DNA from: Brevundimonas bacteroides DSM 4726
Lineage (GTDB): Bacteria > Pseudomonadota > Alphaproteobacteria > Caulobacterales > Caulobacteraceae
Reading direction: 5' to 3'
Length of the DNA stretch: 64,000 nt
Assembly (NCBI RefSeq): GCF_000701445.1
Contig: NZ_JNIX01000016.1
Coordinates: forward strand, 1-64,000
Of this stretch, positions 1 to 10,717 are shown one piece after another (within the stretch, counting starts at the first letter, position 1; the number at the start of each line of letters is the position of its first letter). The notes beneath the pieces were generated by a model, which ran no database searches, was not told the origin of the DNA, and worked only from the letters and a program-made list of their open reading frames with translations. Made by a program: the position numbers and the translations under genes.

Positions 1-1001
<1,001 letters not shown>

Positions 1002-1053
1002 GGCCAAACTCCTGATGGCCCGGGTTGAGGGGCGCGTTGCTCAATCAAAAACC

Positions 1054-1127
1054 TGGAGCGGGTAGACGGAATCGAACCGACATATTCAGCTTGGAAGGCT
1101 GCTGTACTACCATTGTACTATACCCGC
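1054..1127 (-). tRNA. tRNA-Gly (anticodon TCC)
   Basis: On the minus strand a 74-nt cloverleaf begins GCGGGTATAGTACAATGG and ends with an encoded CCA. The acceptor stem GCGGGTA pairs with TACCCGC. The anticodon loop CTTCCAA gives anticodon TCC, and the T loop is GGTTCGATTCC. It lies between tRNA-Tyr and tuf and is probably co-transcribed with both. Confidence 0.96.
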
Positions 1128-1203
1128 GCAGAGACGGCCTCGGGCGATCCAGCCCTCGACCGCGATCCTCATCGTCGCCTCTGAACTCTCGGATCGAAGC
1201 GCG

Positions 1204-1287
1204 TGGTGGGGGAAGCAGGACTCGAACCTGCGAAGCTTACGCAGGGGATTTACAGTCCCCCCCCTTTGCCGCTCGGGACATTCCCCC
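1204..1287 (-). tRNA. tRNA-Tyr (anticodon GTA)
   Basis: An 84-nt class II tRNA on the minus strand. The acceptor stem GGGGGAA pairs with TTCCCCC, followed by discriminator A and an encoded CCA. The anticodon loop CTGTAAA gives GTA, the T arm is GCAGGTTCGAGTCCTGC, and there is a long variable arm, as expected for bacterial tRNA-Tyr. It is the first gene of the tRNA-Tyr/tRNA-Gly/tuf unit visible here. Confidence 0.96.
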
Positions 1288-1432
1288 GCACGCGCTGGTC
1301 GATCCGAATGAACGCCCGAAACCGGTCTTTCGACCCGTCTCGAAACAAAAGACTTCGGGGTTCGGACACGCCTGCGATACAGGGAGCCAGACCCGAAAGC
1401 CCCAAGGGCTCCAAATCGGAGGGCGTCTTATA

Positions 1433-2341
1433 GTGTCGAGAATTCCAGAACGCAACGACCGCAAATCGGGCGGGAAAACGGCCGGTGGAGCAGGCTTTCG
1501 GGGGCGTTCGGGGCCGGGCGGCAAGGGGGCGAAGGGGGCGCTGGACAAGGGCGGATGGGCACCCGGGGCGACCGAACCCAGTTCGGCGGCGGCGCCGCGT
1601 CAGAACCGGGGCAAGATCGACGCGGACCAGTTGATCTGGGGTCGCCACCCGGTGCTGGCGGCGCTGGCCAATCCGGCGAGGAAGGGCATGGGGCGGCTGC
1701 TCGCCACAGCGGATCGCGCCGCAGAGCTCGAACGCGACTGCCTGGCGCCCGGCCGTGTGGTCGAGGTCGTCGACCTCCAGGGGTTGGAGCGCATGCTGCC
1801 CCAAGGCGCGGTGCATCAGGGGCTGGTGTTCAAGGTTCAGCCTCTGGAGGGCGTGGCGCTAGAGGATCTGGCGGAGCCGGCCCGGGGCGTCATCGTCATG
1901 CTGGATCAGCTGACCGATCCCCAGAACGTCGGGGCCATCTTCCGCTCGGCGCTGGCCTTCGGCGCGCGCGGGATCGTCGTGCAGGACCGGCATTCGCCTG
2001 TTCTGGCGGGGGCGCTGGCCAAGGCGGCGGCGGGGGCGACCGAGCGGCTGCCGTGCGCGCGGGTGACCAATCTGTCGCGGGCGCTGGAGCGGCTGGCCGA
2101 TCTTGGCTGGCGGGCCGTCGGGCTGGACGGAGCGTCGGATGAGACGCTGGGCAGCGCGCTGGATGAGCGACCGACCGTGCTGGTCATGGGGTCGGAGGGC
2201 GACGGCATCCGCCGGCTGGTGGCCGAGCACTGCGACGTCCTGGCCAGAATCCCCATGCCGGGCGGCTTCGAGAGCCTGAACGTGTCAAACGCGGCGGCGA
2301 TCGCGCTGTACGAAGCCAGCCGCAAGCAGCGGCCCGCTTGA
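1433..2341 (+). CDS. rlmB: 23S rRNA (guanosine-2'-O-)-methyltransferase, TrmH/RlmB type
   Basis: SpoU/TrmH-family (SPOUT) methyltransferase, predicted to methylate the 2'-OH of a guanosine in 23S rRNA. The three SPOUT motifs are present: NVGAIFRSALAFGARG, VMGSEGDG and MPGGFESLNVSNAAAIALYE. The N-terminal substrate-binding domain GRHPVLAALANPARKG precedes them. I chose the GTG start at 1433, giving 302 residues with a basic, glycine-rich N-terminal tail of about 60 residues. The frame is open further upstream, but only through the tRNA genes, so a longer protein is unlikely. The exact target nucleotide is inferred from the family. Confidence 0.85.
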   Translation: MSRIPERNDRKSGGKTAGGAGFRGRSGPGGKGAKGALDKGGWAPGATEPSSAAAPRQNRGKIDADQLIWGRHPVLAALANPARKGMGRLLATADRAAELERDCLAPGRVVEVVDLQGLERMLPQGAVHQGLVFKVQPLEGVALEDLAEPARGVIVMLDQLTDPQNVGAIFRSALAFGARGIVVQDRHSPVLAGALAKAAAGATERLPCARVTNLSRALERLADLGWRAVGLDGASDETLGSALDERPTVLVMGSEGDGIRRLVAEHCDVLARIPMPGGFESLNVSNAAAIALYEASRKQRPA

Positions 2342-2372
2342 TTAACTGTCGCTCCCTGCTAACAGCCCGCTC

Positions 2373-3251
2373 ATGGAATTCCTCAGCTCTCCCGAATTCG
2401 CCAGCCAGCTGACCGCGCTCGGTCAGGTGCTGGCCATCGACCTGGTGCTGGCCGGCGACAACGCCGTGGCCGTCGGTCTGGCCGCCGCCGCCCTGCCGGT
2501 TGAACAGCGCCGCAAGGCCATCCTGATCGGCCTGGCCGCCGCCGTCGTCATGCGCATCGGCTTCGCGCTGATCACCGTGCAGTTGCTGGCCATCGTCGGC
2601 CTGCTGCTGGCGGGCGGCGTGCTGCTGCTCTGGGTCTGCTGGAAGATGTGGCGCGAACTGCGCGAGCAGGCGACGCACGATCAGGCGGAAGCCGAGAAGG
2701 AGCTGGAGCTCGCTCTCGCCATCGAGCATGGCCAGGGCCCGACCCCGGAAGAGCTGGGCCTGAAGCGCAAGACCTTCGGCGCCGCGCTGCTGCAGATCAT
2801 GATCGCCGACATCACCATGTCGCTGGACAATGTCCTGGCAGTGGCCGGCGCGGCGCACGAGCACCCCTGGATCATGGTGTTCGGCCTGGTGCTGTCGATC
2901 ATCTTGATGGGCGTCGCGGCGACCTTCATCGCCCGTCTGCTGAACAAGTATCGCTGGATCGGCTACGTGGGCCTGGTGATCGTGCTGTACGTTGCGCTCC
3001 ACATGATCTGGGACGGTTATCGCTCGGTCGTGGTGCGCACGGGCAATCTGGAACAGCACAACGCCTCGGCCCCGGCCTTCATCGACATCTCTCCCAAGGA
3101 GGTTGAGAAGTTCATGCAGGGCGTCCGGTCCGAGGACAGCGAGCTGCCGGGGTCCGGCGCGCCCCTGACCGGGACAGACGGCTCCGTCGCCCCGCCGTCC
3201 GCAGCCGCGGCGGAATCCGTGACGTCGTCGGGCTCGACCACGGCGGAATAG
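2373..3251 (+). CDS. TerC/YjbE family integral membrane protein
   Basis: A 292-residue TerC-family membrane protein. It has about seven hydrophobic segments and the two family signatures with acidic residues inside membrane helices, LVLAGDNAVAVG near residue 30 and ITMSLDNVLAVAG near residue 150. Family members are implicated in metal-ion (often Mn) export or tellurium resistance; the substrate here is unknown. Between helices 3 and 4 is a charged, Glu-rich cytoplasmic loop. After about residue 225 the C-terminal tail is soluble and ends in a Ser/Ala/Pro-rich stretch. It starts 31 bases after rlmB and may be co-transcribed with it. Confidence 0.85.
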   Translation: MEFLSSPEFASQLTALGQVLAIDLVLAGDNAVAVGLAAAALPVEQRRKAILIGLAAAVVMRIGFALITVQLLAIVGLLLAGGVLLLWVCWKMWRELREQATHDQAEAEKELELALAIEHGQGPTPEELGLKRKTFGAALLQIMIADITMSLDNVLAVAGAAHEHPWIMVFGLVLSIILMGVAATFIARLLNKYRWIGYVGLVIVLYVALHMIWDGYRSVVVRTGNLEQHNASAPAFIDISPKEVEKFMQGVRSEDSELPGSGAPLTGTDGSVAPPSAAAAESVTSSGSTTAE

Positions 3252-3276
3252 GTTCTTCGCGCAAGGGGGTTCGAAG

Positions 3277-3726
3277 ATGACTTCGCTGGTTCTGGCCCTT
3301 GTCCTGACCGCCCTGTCGCCGAGCATCTCCGAACCGGCGGCGGCACCGGCCGTCATCCAGAACGCCGTGCGGGATGTTCCGGTCGGCGATCCTCTGCGCC
3401 GGACCCTGTTGGATGCCCTGCGCAGGCCAGTCGAGGACGAGGTGAACCAGCCGGTCCGGTTCGTGGTGGATAGGCTACGGGTCCAGGGGGACTGGGCCTA
3501 CTATGCCGGCGAGATTCAGGCACCCAACGGCCGCGCGATAGACTTCACGCGGGCCGGATTCGACGAAGTCATCGCCGAAGGGATGTTCGACGGACCGACC
3601 ACCTATGGGCTGCTGCGACGGCAGGGCAATCGTTGGCGCGTCGTGGTCCACGTCATCGGCCCGACGGACGTGGCCTATCTGGCGTGGCCCGGCGAATATG
3701 GCGCGCCGGCTTCGCTGTTCGAATAG
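3277..3726 (+). CDS. Hypothetical secreted protein
   Basis: A 149-residue protein I do not recognise by name. Residues 1-22 form a likely Sec signal peptide (MTSLVLALVLTALSPSISEP). The rest is a small globular domain with a DWAYYAGEIQAPNGRAIDF segment and a WRVVVHVIGPTDVAYLAWP segment near the C-terminus. The segments suggest a stress- or heme-uptake-like small beta domain, but no family is assigned. An AAGGGGG ribosome-binding site lies 8-14 bases upstream of the ATG. It follows the TerC gene by 25 bases and ends against the convergent oxygenase gene with no spacer. Confidence 0.7.
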   Translation: MTSLVLALVLTALSPSISEPAAAPAVIQNAVRDVPVGDPLRRTLLDALRRPVEDEVNQPVRFVVDRLRVQGDWAYYAGEIQAPNGRAIDFTRAGFDEVIAEGMFDGPTTYGLLRRQGNRWRVVVHVIGPTDVAYLAWPGEYGAPASLFE

Positions 3727-4443
3727 CTATCCCGTTCCCCGCAACCAGCCGGTGACCGAGACGCGATCGGCCCCTGCGGACAGGGCGACCTGCGTGACCG
3801 AATGCGGCTGGGGCACGCGAAGCAGATTCAGGGTGTTAATGCGCGGCGTGAAAGCCTCGGATACGTTGCCGTCTTCTGCGTGGAAAGCCAGGAGCCCGCC
3901 CCAGTCGATGCGCCAGGCGGGCGTCAGGTTCAGAACATAGGCGAAGTAGCGGTTCTTCCCTTCCGCCGTATCGTCATGCTCGCTCAGGAAGTGCCCCTGC
4001 CGAAACCGCGTCAGCTGGGCGTCGGCCAAGGCGATGCGGGGTTCTCCCGTCACGTCCCGCATTAGGCCGAGGAAGGCGTCGCCGTTCAGGAAGGCGACCA
4101 GATCCGCCCAGACCGGTGCCGCCACCCGAGCTTCGGCCATGTCGTAGATGGGGTGGTTGTCGAACAGATACTGGAACTGGTCGGTCGCCGAGGCCTGCAC
4201 CGTCTCGCCGAGCGTCCGGCGCCGCTGTGGATCGAGAGAGGCCAGCCAGGCGGCCGGCAGATCGACGTGGCCGGTCGATCGGCGTGTGACGATGTTGAAG
4301 TCGACGCCATCGGCGGCCTCGCGCAGGGCCTTGGCGTAGTCAGCGGCCAGAACGTCTGGCAGTTGCGCCCGACCGGTGCGTGTCAGCCGCTCGCGAACGG
4401 CCGACAGCGTTTCGGAGGAAAGCTCGCCGAGCGCTGGCGTCAC
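3727..4443 (-). CDS. 2-oxoglutarate/Fe(II)-dependent oxygenase-like protein
   Basis: A 238-residue protein resembling prolyl-4-hydroxylase-type 2OG-Fe(II) dioxygenases. The candidate iron ligands are the H-x-D in [11 protein letters not shown] and the distal His in PQPHSVTQV, with downstream Arg residues that could bind 2-oxoglutarate ([10 protein letters not shown]). The substrate is unknown; related proteins hydroxylate prolines or ribosomal proteins. Its ATG overlaps the metG stop codon (ATGA), so it is translationally coupled to metG. Confidence 0.75.
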   Translation of the reverse strand: MTPALGELSSETLSAVRERLTRTGRAQLPDVLAADYAKALREAADGVDFNIVTRRSTGHVDLPAAWLASLDPQRRRTLGETVQASATDQFQYLFDNHPIYDMAEARVAAPVWADLVAFLNGDAFLGLMRDVTGEPRIALADAQLTRFRQGHFLSEHDDTAEGKNRYFAYVLNLTPAWRIDWGGLLAFHAEDGNVSEAFTPRINTLNLLRVPQPHSVTQVALSAGADRVSVTGWLRGTG

Positions 4444-6143
4444 TCCGCGCCTCCGAAGCGCTCGCTCCAGTCTGCGACCTGGGCGTCCTCAATCTTCTTG
4501 AACAGGACTTCGGGCGCGGAGACCGGCCGGCCGCGAGGGAGGCGTTCCAGCAACGGCGCGTCGGCGGCCGGCCAGCTCAGGTCGGTCTCGCCCACCGTCG
4601 CGGCGATCCGCTCGGCGGTGAAGGGCATGACCGGGGCGGCGATGCGGGCGAAAAGAGCGACCAAGTTCAGACCCGTGCGGACCCCGACCGCCGAACGCTC
4701 CACGTCCGTCTTGAAGGCCGTCCACGGCGCGGCTTCCTGCAGATATTCGTTGCCAAGCACCCAGACGGCGCGGATGGCCTGACAGGCCTTGCGAAACTCC
4801 ATCGCTTCAAAGGCCTCGGTGGCCTCGGCCAGACCGGCGCGGACCTCAGCATCCAGCTTGGCTTCCAGAGGCCCCGGTTCGCCGCCGTCGGGCACGACGC
4901 CGTCGAACTTGGATTCCGCGAACTTGACGATGCGGTTGACGAAGTTGCCGAGCACATCGGCCAGGTCCTTGTTCGTCGTCGCCTGGAACTGCTCCCAGGT
5001 GAAGGCGGCGTCCGAGCCCTCCGGCCCATAGGCCGTCAGGTGCCAGCGCCAGTAGTCGGCGGGCAGAATTTCCAGCGCCTGGTCCATGAAGACGCCGCGC
5101 TTCTGGGACGTCGAGAACTTGCCGCCATACCAGTTCAGCCAGTTGAAGGCCTTCAGCGTATCCACCGTCTTCCACGGCTCGCCGGAGCCGAGGATGGTGG
5201 CGGGGAACGACACCGTGTGGAAGGCGACGTTGTCCTTGCCCATGAACTGGACGTAGCGGACGTCTTCGGCGCCCTCGTCCAGACGCCACCAGTCGCGCCA
5301 GGTCCGGCCGTTGGCCTCGGCCCACTCCTCGGTCGCGCCGATGTATTCGATGGGGGCGTCGAACCAGACGTAGAAGACCTTGCCCTCCATGCCGAGCCGC
5401 GGGCCGCCGTCGGGGCCTACCACCGGCACGCCCCAGAACAGGTCGCGGGTGATGCCCCGGTCGATCAGCCCTTCGTCCAGATGCTTGAGCGCGATGGAGC
5501 GGGCCAGGGTCTGCCAGTCGGACTTGGACTCGATCCAGGCGCGGATGCGGTCCTCCAGTTTGGTCTGGAGCAGGTAGAGGTGGCGCGTGTCGCGCACCTC
5601 CAGCTTGGTCGAGCCCGACACCGCCGAATAGGGCTCGATCAGATCGGTGGGGTCCAGCAGACGGCCGCAGTTGTCGCACTGGTCGCCGCGCGCCGGGCGA
5701 TAGCCGCAGTGGGGGCAGGTGCCCTCGACGTAGCGGTCGGGCAGGAAGCGGGCGTCGTCGATGGAGTAGATCATCCGATCCACCCGCTCCTCGATGAAGC
5801 CGTTCTGTTCAAGGACGTTGGCGAAATGCTGCGTCAGGCGGCGGTTGGGCGCGTTCGAGGACCGACCGAACCAGTCGTAGCTGAGGCCGAACGCCTGGCC
5901 CGCCCGCTTCTGGATCTCATGCTGTTCGTCGCAGTAGATCCGCACGTCCTGACCGGCGGCGGCGGCGGCCAGCTCGGCCGGGGTGCCGTGCTCGTCGGTG
6001 GCGCAGATGTAGAGCACCGCATGCCCCTGCCCCCGCTTGAACCGGGCGTAGACGTCCGCCGGCAGCATGGAGCCCGCGAGATTCCCCAGGTGCTTGATTC
6101 CGTTGATGTAGGGCAGCGCCGAGGTGATCAGGATGCGGGACAT
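4440..6143 (-). CDS. metG: Methionyl-tRNA synthetase
   Basis: Class I aminoacyl-tRNA synthetase that charges tRNA-Met. The 567 residues start [21 protein letters not shown], containing the HIGH-equivalent. A four-cysteine zinc knuckle [18 protein letters not shown] and a KMSKS-equivalent [11 protein letters not shown] follow. The anticodon-binding helical domain comes next and the protein then ends. The C-terminal EMAP/tRNA-binding domain found in longer MetRS forms is absent; a stand-alone tRNA-binding protein (csaA) occurs elsewhere in the window. The downstream oxygenase gene overlaps by four bases. Confidence 0.96.
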   Translation of the reverse strand: MSRILITSALPYINGIKHLGNLAGSMLPADVYARFKRGQGHAVLYICATDEHGTPAELAAAAAGQDVRIYCDEQHEIQKRAGQAFGLSYDWFGRSSNAPNRRLTQHFANVLEQNGFIEERVDRMIYSIDDARFLPDRYVEGTCPHCGYRPARGDQCDNCGRLLDPTDLIEPYSAVSGSTKLEVRDTRHLYLLQTKLEDRIRAWIESKSDWQTLARSIALKHLDEGLIDRGITRDLFWGVPVVGPDGGPRLGMEGKVFYVWFDAPIEYIGATEEWAEANGRTWRDWWRLDEGAEDVRYVQFMGKDNVAFHTVSFPATILGSGEPWKTVDTLKAFNWLNWYGGKFSTSQKRGVFMDQALEILPADYWRWHLTAYGPEGSDAAFTWEQFQATTNKDLADVLGNFVNRIVKFAESKFDGVVPDGGEPGPLEAKLDAEVRAGLAEATEAFEAMEFRKACQAIRAVWVLGNEYLQEAAPWTAFKTDVERSAVGVRTGLNLVALFARIAAPVMPFTAERIAATVGETDLSWPAADAPLLERLPRGRPVSAPEVLFKKIEDAQVADWSERFGGAE

Positions 6144-6211
6144 GGGGCTCCGGGGGCGGGAGGAAGCCGACGCATATAGAGAGCGACAGCCGCCGCGTCA
6201 CCTGAGCGGCT

Positions 6212-7570
6212 TCAGGTCGGAACGCCTCGGATCTGCAGACGCCTGGCGATCCGCACGAACCGGCCGGTCAGCAGGGTCGATGAGACCAGGCTGGCGATGA
6301 TGACGGCCCAGACCAGGCCGTCGACGCCGAAGCTCTGCGACAACCACCAGCCCAGGGGCATCATGATCGCGCCATACGCGGTGAAGTGCATGATCGTCGG
6401 CCACCAGACGTCGCCCGCCGCGCGGTTGGCCTGGGCCGCGACGACCTGGATGCCGTCGGCGACGAAGAACAGGGTGGCCAGCACCAGCGCCGGAATGGCG
6501 ATGACGGCCAGCGCGGGGTCGCGGTTGTAGGCGCCGATCAGCAACGGCGCGCTGGGCCAGACGATCAGAGCGACCAGCAAGGTCAGGCCGGTGACCACGC
6601 CGACGCCGACTAGGCCGTTCCGGAGGACGGCGTGGGGGTCTCGTGCTCCGTAGGCGCGGCCGACGAGCACCGCCGTGGCCGAGGACAGCCCCATGGGGAT
6701 CATGAAGACGATGGCGGAGATGTTGAGCACGATGGCCCAGGCCGCCGTCTCGGCCGTGCCCAGTTGGGCGGCGTAGAGGGTCATGAGGGCGAAGGCTCCG
6801 ACCTCGATGAAGTAGGACGAGCCCGAGCCGAGCCCAATGGTCACTTGCTGGCGGGCGGCGACGGGATCCCGTCGCGGCTTGGTGAAGACCCCGAGCGCGC
6901 GCGCCTCGGGCAGGCGGGCGATGTAGATCAGGAGGAAGATCGCCAGGGACGCCCGCGCCCAGAAGGTGGCCCAGGCCGAGGCCTCGGCGCCCGCGACGCC
7001 CAGCCCGAGCAGGTCGGGCACCAGCAGCAGGTTGAGGCCGAGGTTCACCCCGTTGGCGACCCACATGGCGATCATGCCCGGCTTGGGCTTGCCGAGCGCC
7101 TCCAGGAAGAACTGGCAGGCGACCGAGATCAGATAGGCCGGCATGGACAGCGAGAAAACGATCAGGGCCGGACCAGCGGCGGCGCCCAGCCCGTCCTCGA
7201 GGTTCAGCCGCTCCAGCGCCCAGGGGCCGATCACGACCAAGGCCAGCATGGAGGCGACGCCGATCTGGGCGGCGTAGACGAGCCCGCGTCGGAGGACCGC
7301 GCCCGCCTCCCCTCGACGGCCCTCGCCTAGTAGACGGGCCGTCATCACCTGGACGCCGAGCAGCAGGCCGACCGCTGTCGTGACGACCACCGAGGTCGGC
7401 GCCCAGGCCAGGGAATGCAGAGCCAGCTCGCGGCTGGCGTAATTGCCGACCACGATGGCGTCGGTCAGCCCCATGGTCATGATGCCGATCCGCGCCAGCA
7501 CCACCGGCCAGGCCAGGGTCAGAAGCTCGCGGGTGGCGGCGCGGGTGGCGGGCGAGAGGGGCGTCACCAC
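6212..7570 (-). CDS. MATE family multidrug/sodium antiporter
   Basis: A 452-residue inner-membrane protein with about twelve hydrophobic helices in two homologous halves, as in NorM-type MATE exporters. The N-terminal half reads ELLTLAWPVVLARIGIMTMGLTD and the second half contains GLSSATAVLVGRAYGARDP, a typical MATE loop. It probably exports cationic compounds in exchange for Na+ or H+; the substrate cannot be inferred. Its start overlaps the end of the DUF1489 gene by seven bases, so it belongs to the carboxylase/DUF1489/MATE transcription unit. Confidence 0.9.
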   Translation of the reverse strand: MVTPLSPATRAATRELLTLAWPVVLARIGIMTMGLTDAIVVGNYASRELALHSLAWAPTSVVVTTAVGLLLGVQVMTARLLGEGRRGEAGAVLRRGLVYAAQIGVASMLALVVIGPWALERLNLEDGLGAAAGPALIVFSLSMPAYLISVACQFFLEALGKPKPGMIAMWVANGVNLGLNLLLVPDLLGLGVAGAEASAWATFWARASLAIFLLIYIARLPEARALGVFTKPRRDPVAARQQVTIGLGSGSSYFIEVGAFALMTLYAAQLGTAETAAWAIVLNISAIVFMIPMGLSSATAVLVGRAYGARDPHAVLRNGLVGVGVVTGLTLLVALIVWPSAPLLIGAYNRDPALAVIAIPALVLATLFFVADGIQVVAAQANRAAGDVWWPTIMHFTAYGAIMMPLGWWLSQSFGVDGLVWAVIIASLVSSTLLTGRFVRIARRLQIRGVPT

Positions 7571-7962
7571 GCCCCCATCTCACGGAGCTGCTTGGCCAGA
7601 TCGATGGGCAGGTCGCCGGCGTCCATCGACGACAGATCGGGCGGCGCGTCCTTGGGCTCCAGATAGCGCCAGCCCTGGAAGGGACGACGGGCCTGGGGGG
7701 CGGTGCGGATGACCTCGGGCGCCAGCTTGATGACGCAGCTGGAGGCCTTGCCCTCGCCGCGGGTGGAGATGTCGACGATGGGCATGCGGCAGGTGACCGT
7801 GCCCTTCATGACCCAGTAGATAGAGCCGCCGTCCTCGATCTCGGCGGCGCGTTTGGGCGTCATGCGGGTGTTGACGGTCAGCCACTGACCCTTGGCGGCG
7901 CGGCGCTCCAGCGTCTCGACGTGGGCGACGCCGACGCACAGCTTGATCATGTGGAGGGGCAT
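7564..7962 (-). CDS. DUF1489 family protein
   Basis: A 132-residue protein starting MPLHMIKLCVGVAHVETLE, which matches my memory of the alphaproteobacterial DUF1489 family. Other conserved-looking stretches are NTRMTPKRAAEIEDGGSIYW and RPFQGWRYLEPKDAPPDL. No catalytic motif is evident and the function is unknown. Its start overlaps the stop codon of the upstream carboxylase gene by one base (TGATG). An internal ATG at 7950 is an alternative start. Confidence 0.85.
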   Translation of the reverse strand: MPLHMIKLCVGVAHVETLERRAAKGQWLTVNTRMTPKRAAEIEDGGSIYWVMKGTVTCRMPIVDISTRGEGKASSCVIKLAPEVIRTAPQARRPFQGWRYLEPKDAPPDLSSMDAGDLPIDLAKQLREMGAW

Positions 7963-9968
7963 CAGGCGGAGGCCGCCTCCACCGTGGCCAGGACGGCGTC
8001 GGCCGCGACCTGGTCGCCGACGGAGACGCCGATCTCGCCGACGACGCCGTCGAACGGGGCGACGAGGGCGTGCTCCATCTTCATGGCCTCGAGCACGACG
8101 ATGGGCTGGCCCTTGCTCACGGCGTCGCCGGGCCTGGCGGGCGCCGCGACGATCTTGCCCGGCATGGGGGCGCGGAGGGCGCCGTCGGAAGCCCCGCCGC
8201 TACCCGCGCCCCGGTCCGCGACGCCGTCGCGCCAGGTCACGGTCACGGCCCCGCCGTCAGCGAAGAGGATGTCGGGGCCAGACGCGTCTCCAAAGGCGTA
8301 GGCGTAGCCGAAGCTGCGCTCGCCGACCTGAATGGTGTCGTGCAGCACTTCGACCGGCAGGGCGGGCTCGCCGACGTGCCAGGTCGCGTATTCGCCGTCC
8401 GCCAGAACCGGAGCGACGACCTTGCGGCCCGCGACCCGGGCGGCGTAGCTGGCGCGGGGCGCGGCGTTCAGACGAAAGCCGAACGTCTGGCCTGGCAGCC
8501 CCTGGAACGGCGACGACCCATCGGCGGAGCGATAGTCGGTGCGGCCGTGCCACTCGCTCTCGGCGACCATGCCGATGGCGGCGGCGTCGATCGCGGGGTC
8601 AAGCTGCGCCTGCGACAGCGCCTCGCCTTCGGCCGCGATCAGACCGGTGTCGACGTCGCCCGAGCGGAAGCGGGCGTGCTTCAGGCAGCGGACCAGGAAC
8701 CCGGCGTTGGTCCGGACCGGCCAGACCTGCACTTCGGCGCACGCCTCCGCCAGCCGCGCCGCCGCCGCCTCGCGCGCAGCCTCGTGCACGATGAGCTTGG
8801 CGATCATGGGGTCGTAGAACTGGCTGACCTCGCCGCCCGCCTCGACGCCGGTGTCGACGCGGATGTCGTCGGGCAGGACGAAGTGGTCCAGGCGCCCAAT
8901 GCTGGGCAGGAACCCGTTGGCCGGGTCCTCGGCGTAGAGACGGGCCTCCATGGCCCAGCCGGTGATCGACAGCTGGTCCTGCTTCAGCGGCAGGGGCTCG
9001 CCCGCGGCGACGCGGAGTTGCCATTCGACCAGGTCCTGGCCGGTGATCACCTCGGTGACCGGGTGTTCGACCTGCAGCCGGGTGTTCATCTCCATGAACC
9101 AGATGCGGTCGGCGCGCAGGCCCTCCGTCCCGTCGGCGATGAACTCGATGGTGCCGGCGCCGACGTAGTTGACGGCCTTCGCCGCCCGCACCGCCGCCGC
9201 CGTGACGGCCTGGCGCGTCGCCTCGTCCATGCCGGGGGCCGGGGCCTCCTCGATCACCTTCTGGTGGCGGCGCTGGAGCGAGCAGTCGCGCTCGAACAGG
9301 TGGACGACCTCGCCGTGGGCATCGCCGAACACCTGAACCTCGATGTGGCGCGGCGACAGGATGTATCTCTCGATCAGCACCCGGTCGTCGCCGAAGCTGG
9401 AGGCGGCCTCGCGCTGGCATGAGGCGAGGGCGTCGAGGAAGGCCGGGGCCTCGTCGACGCGGCGCATGCCCTTGCCGCCCCCGCCCGCCACGGCCTTGAT
9501 CAGAACGGGATAGCCGATGGCGTCGGCCTCGGCCTTCAGCCGGTCGGGCGACTGGTCCTCGCCCATGTAGCCGGGGGTCACGGGCACGCCCGCCTCGACC
9601 ATCAGCTGTTTGGCCGCGTCCTTCAGGCCCATGGCCCGGATGGCGGCCGGTGGGGCGCCGATCCAGGTGATGCCGGCGGCCATGACGGCCTCGGCGAACT
9701 CCGCGTTCTCGGACAGGAAGCCATAGCCGGGGTGGATGGCTTCGGCGCCGGTCGCCTTGGCGGCGGCGAGCACCTTGGCCTGATCCAGATAGCTTTCCCG
9801 CGCCGGGGCCGGGCCGATCAGGACGGCCTCGTCGGCCTCGCGGACGTGGAGCGCGTTCGCATCGGCCTCGGAATAGACCGCGATGGTGCGCAGGCCCATG
9901 CGCTTGGCGGTGCGGAAGACGCGGCAGGCGATCTCGCCGCGATTGGCGACCAGGACGGATCTGAACAT
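7962..9968 (-). CDS. mccA: Acyl-CoA carboxylase biotin-containing alpha subunit, probably methylcrotonoyl-CoA carboxylase
   Basis: A 668-residue fusion of biotin carboxylase (residues 1 to about 450), a linker, and a C-terminal biotinyl carrier domain. It uses ATP and bicarbonate to carboxylate biotin for transfer to an acyl-CoA by a separate beta subunit. Visible motifs are FRSVLVANRGEIACRVF, the ATP-grasp loop GGGGKGM, EMNTRLQVEHPVTE and the biotinylation site VLEAMKMEH. The AIRAMGLKDAAKQLM segment and overall length favour 3-methylcrotonoyl-CoA carboxylase (leucine degradation) over the propionyl-CoA enzyme. The beta subunit gene is not adjacent, so substrate assignment is moderate; the enzyme class is certain. 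Confidence 0.82.
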   Translation of the reverse strand: MFRSVLVANRGEIACRVFRTAKRMGLRTIAVYSEADANALHVREADEAVLIGPAPARESYLDQAKVLAAAKATGAEAIHPGYGFLSENAEFAEAVMAAGITWIGAPPAAIRAMGLKDAAKQLMVEAGVPVTPGYMGEDQSPDRLKAEADAIGYPVLIKAVAGGGGKGMRRVDEAPAFLDALASCQREAASSFGDDRVLIERYILSPRHIEVQVFGDAHGEVVHLFERDCSLQRRHQKVIEEAPAPGMDEATRQAVTAAAVRAAKAVNYVGAGTIEFIADGTEGLRADRIWFMEMNTRLQVEHPVTEVITGQDLVEWQLRVAAGEPLPLKQDQLSITGWAMEARLYAEDPANGFLPSIGRLDHFVLPDDIRVDTGVEAGGEVSQFYDPMIAKLIVHEAAREAAAARLAEACAEVQVWPVRTNAGFLVRCLKHARFRSGDVDTGLIAAEGEALSQAQLDPAIDAAAIGMVAESEWHGRTDYRSADGSSPFQGLPGQTFGFRLNAAPRASYAARVAGRKVVAPVLADGEYATWHVGEPALPVEVLHDTIQVGERSFGYAYAFGDASGPDILFADGGAVTVTWRDGVADRGAGSGGASDGALRAPMPGKIVAAPARPGDAVSKGQPIVVLEAMKMEHALVAPFDGVVGEIGVSVGDQVAADAVLATVEAASA

Positions 9969-10029
9969 GAGGCCGGTTTAGAGGCCCCCGCCGCGACGGT
10001 CGAGGCCCCTGCCCTGCCCCCCGCCCCGA

Positions 10030-10605
10030 TTACTGGGCGACCGGTTGACCCATCTCGTCCAGGCCCGCCTGCTGCAGCGTCACCGGGGCGGTGGTGATGT
10101 TCTCGCGCACCCGCCGCGCGGCGTGCTCGCAACGACCGGGCAGGCCGAAGAACAGGCCGAACGCCTGGCTGCGCGCGGCATCCTCCGGCAGGGCCATCAG
10201 CGGGGTCCAGCGGGCGGTGGCTTCGGCCTCGGCGGCCTGCGCGGCCGTGCGGGTCGCCGGCGTCTGGCGCGGTGCCCCGATGCGCAGGGCCTCGCGGAAA
10301 TCGGTGGCCTCGAGCGCGCCCAGTCGCATGATCTCGCGGTCCAGATCGTCGGCGCCGGTCAGGGTGCGGCCGAGCGCGATGTGCCCCTCGACCAGGGCCG
10401 CGCACCAGGCGACCAGGGGATAGTCCTGTTCCGGAGCGCCGCGCGGCAGGGGCGTCTCATAGGCGATGGCCTCGCGGGCGTTTCTCGCCTCGACCGACTC
10501 CGTCGCCTCGGTCGCGGTGGCGATCGGACCGTCCTGATCCTGGGCGAAGGCCGAGGGAGCGGACAGGACGAGGGCGGCGAAGGAGGCGGCGGTCAGAAGA
10601 CGCAT
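10030..10605 (-). CDS. Hypothetical periplasmic protein
   Basis: A 191-residue protein of unrecognised family. Residues 1-21 (MRLLTAASFAALVLSAPSAFA) form a clear Sec signal peptide with an AFA cleavage site. The mature part is helical, with two cysteines (VAWCAALVEG and GLPGRCEHAARR) that could form a disulfide. I chose the ATG at 10605 because it places the signal peptide at the N-terminus; the frame is open upstream but codes nothing recognisable there. It lies 62 bases upstream of the carboxylase gene on the same strand, so co-transcription is possible. Confidence 0.75.
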   Translation of the reverse strand: MRLLTAASFAALVLSAPSAFAQDQDGPIATATEATESVEARNAREAIAYETPLPRGAPEQDYPLVAWCAALVEGHIALGRTLTGADDLDREIMRLGALEATDFREALRIGAPRQTPATRTAAQAAEAEATARWTPLMALPEDAARSQAFGLFFGLPGRCEHAARRVRENITTAPVTLQQAGLDEMGQPVAQ

Positions 10606-10717
10606 CGAGAATCCGTGGGTTGTTTCGACATCAGGAGCGAGCCTAACGCCTGAAGCGTGGCAATGGTTTTTCCGTGGCGGCGTGTTAGCTGGAAAACCTG
10701 AAACCGAGGAGGCGACT

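Noticed and set aside
1025..1432. Extension of the rlmB frame through the tRNA genes
   Set aside because: The upstream part is only the reverse side of tRNA-Gly and tRNA-Tyr; the conserved domain starts well after 1433.
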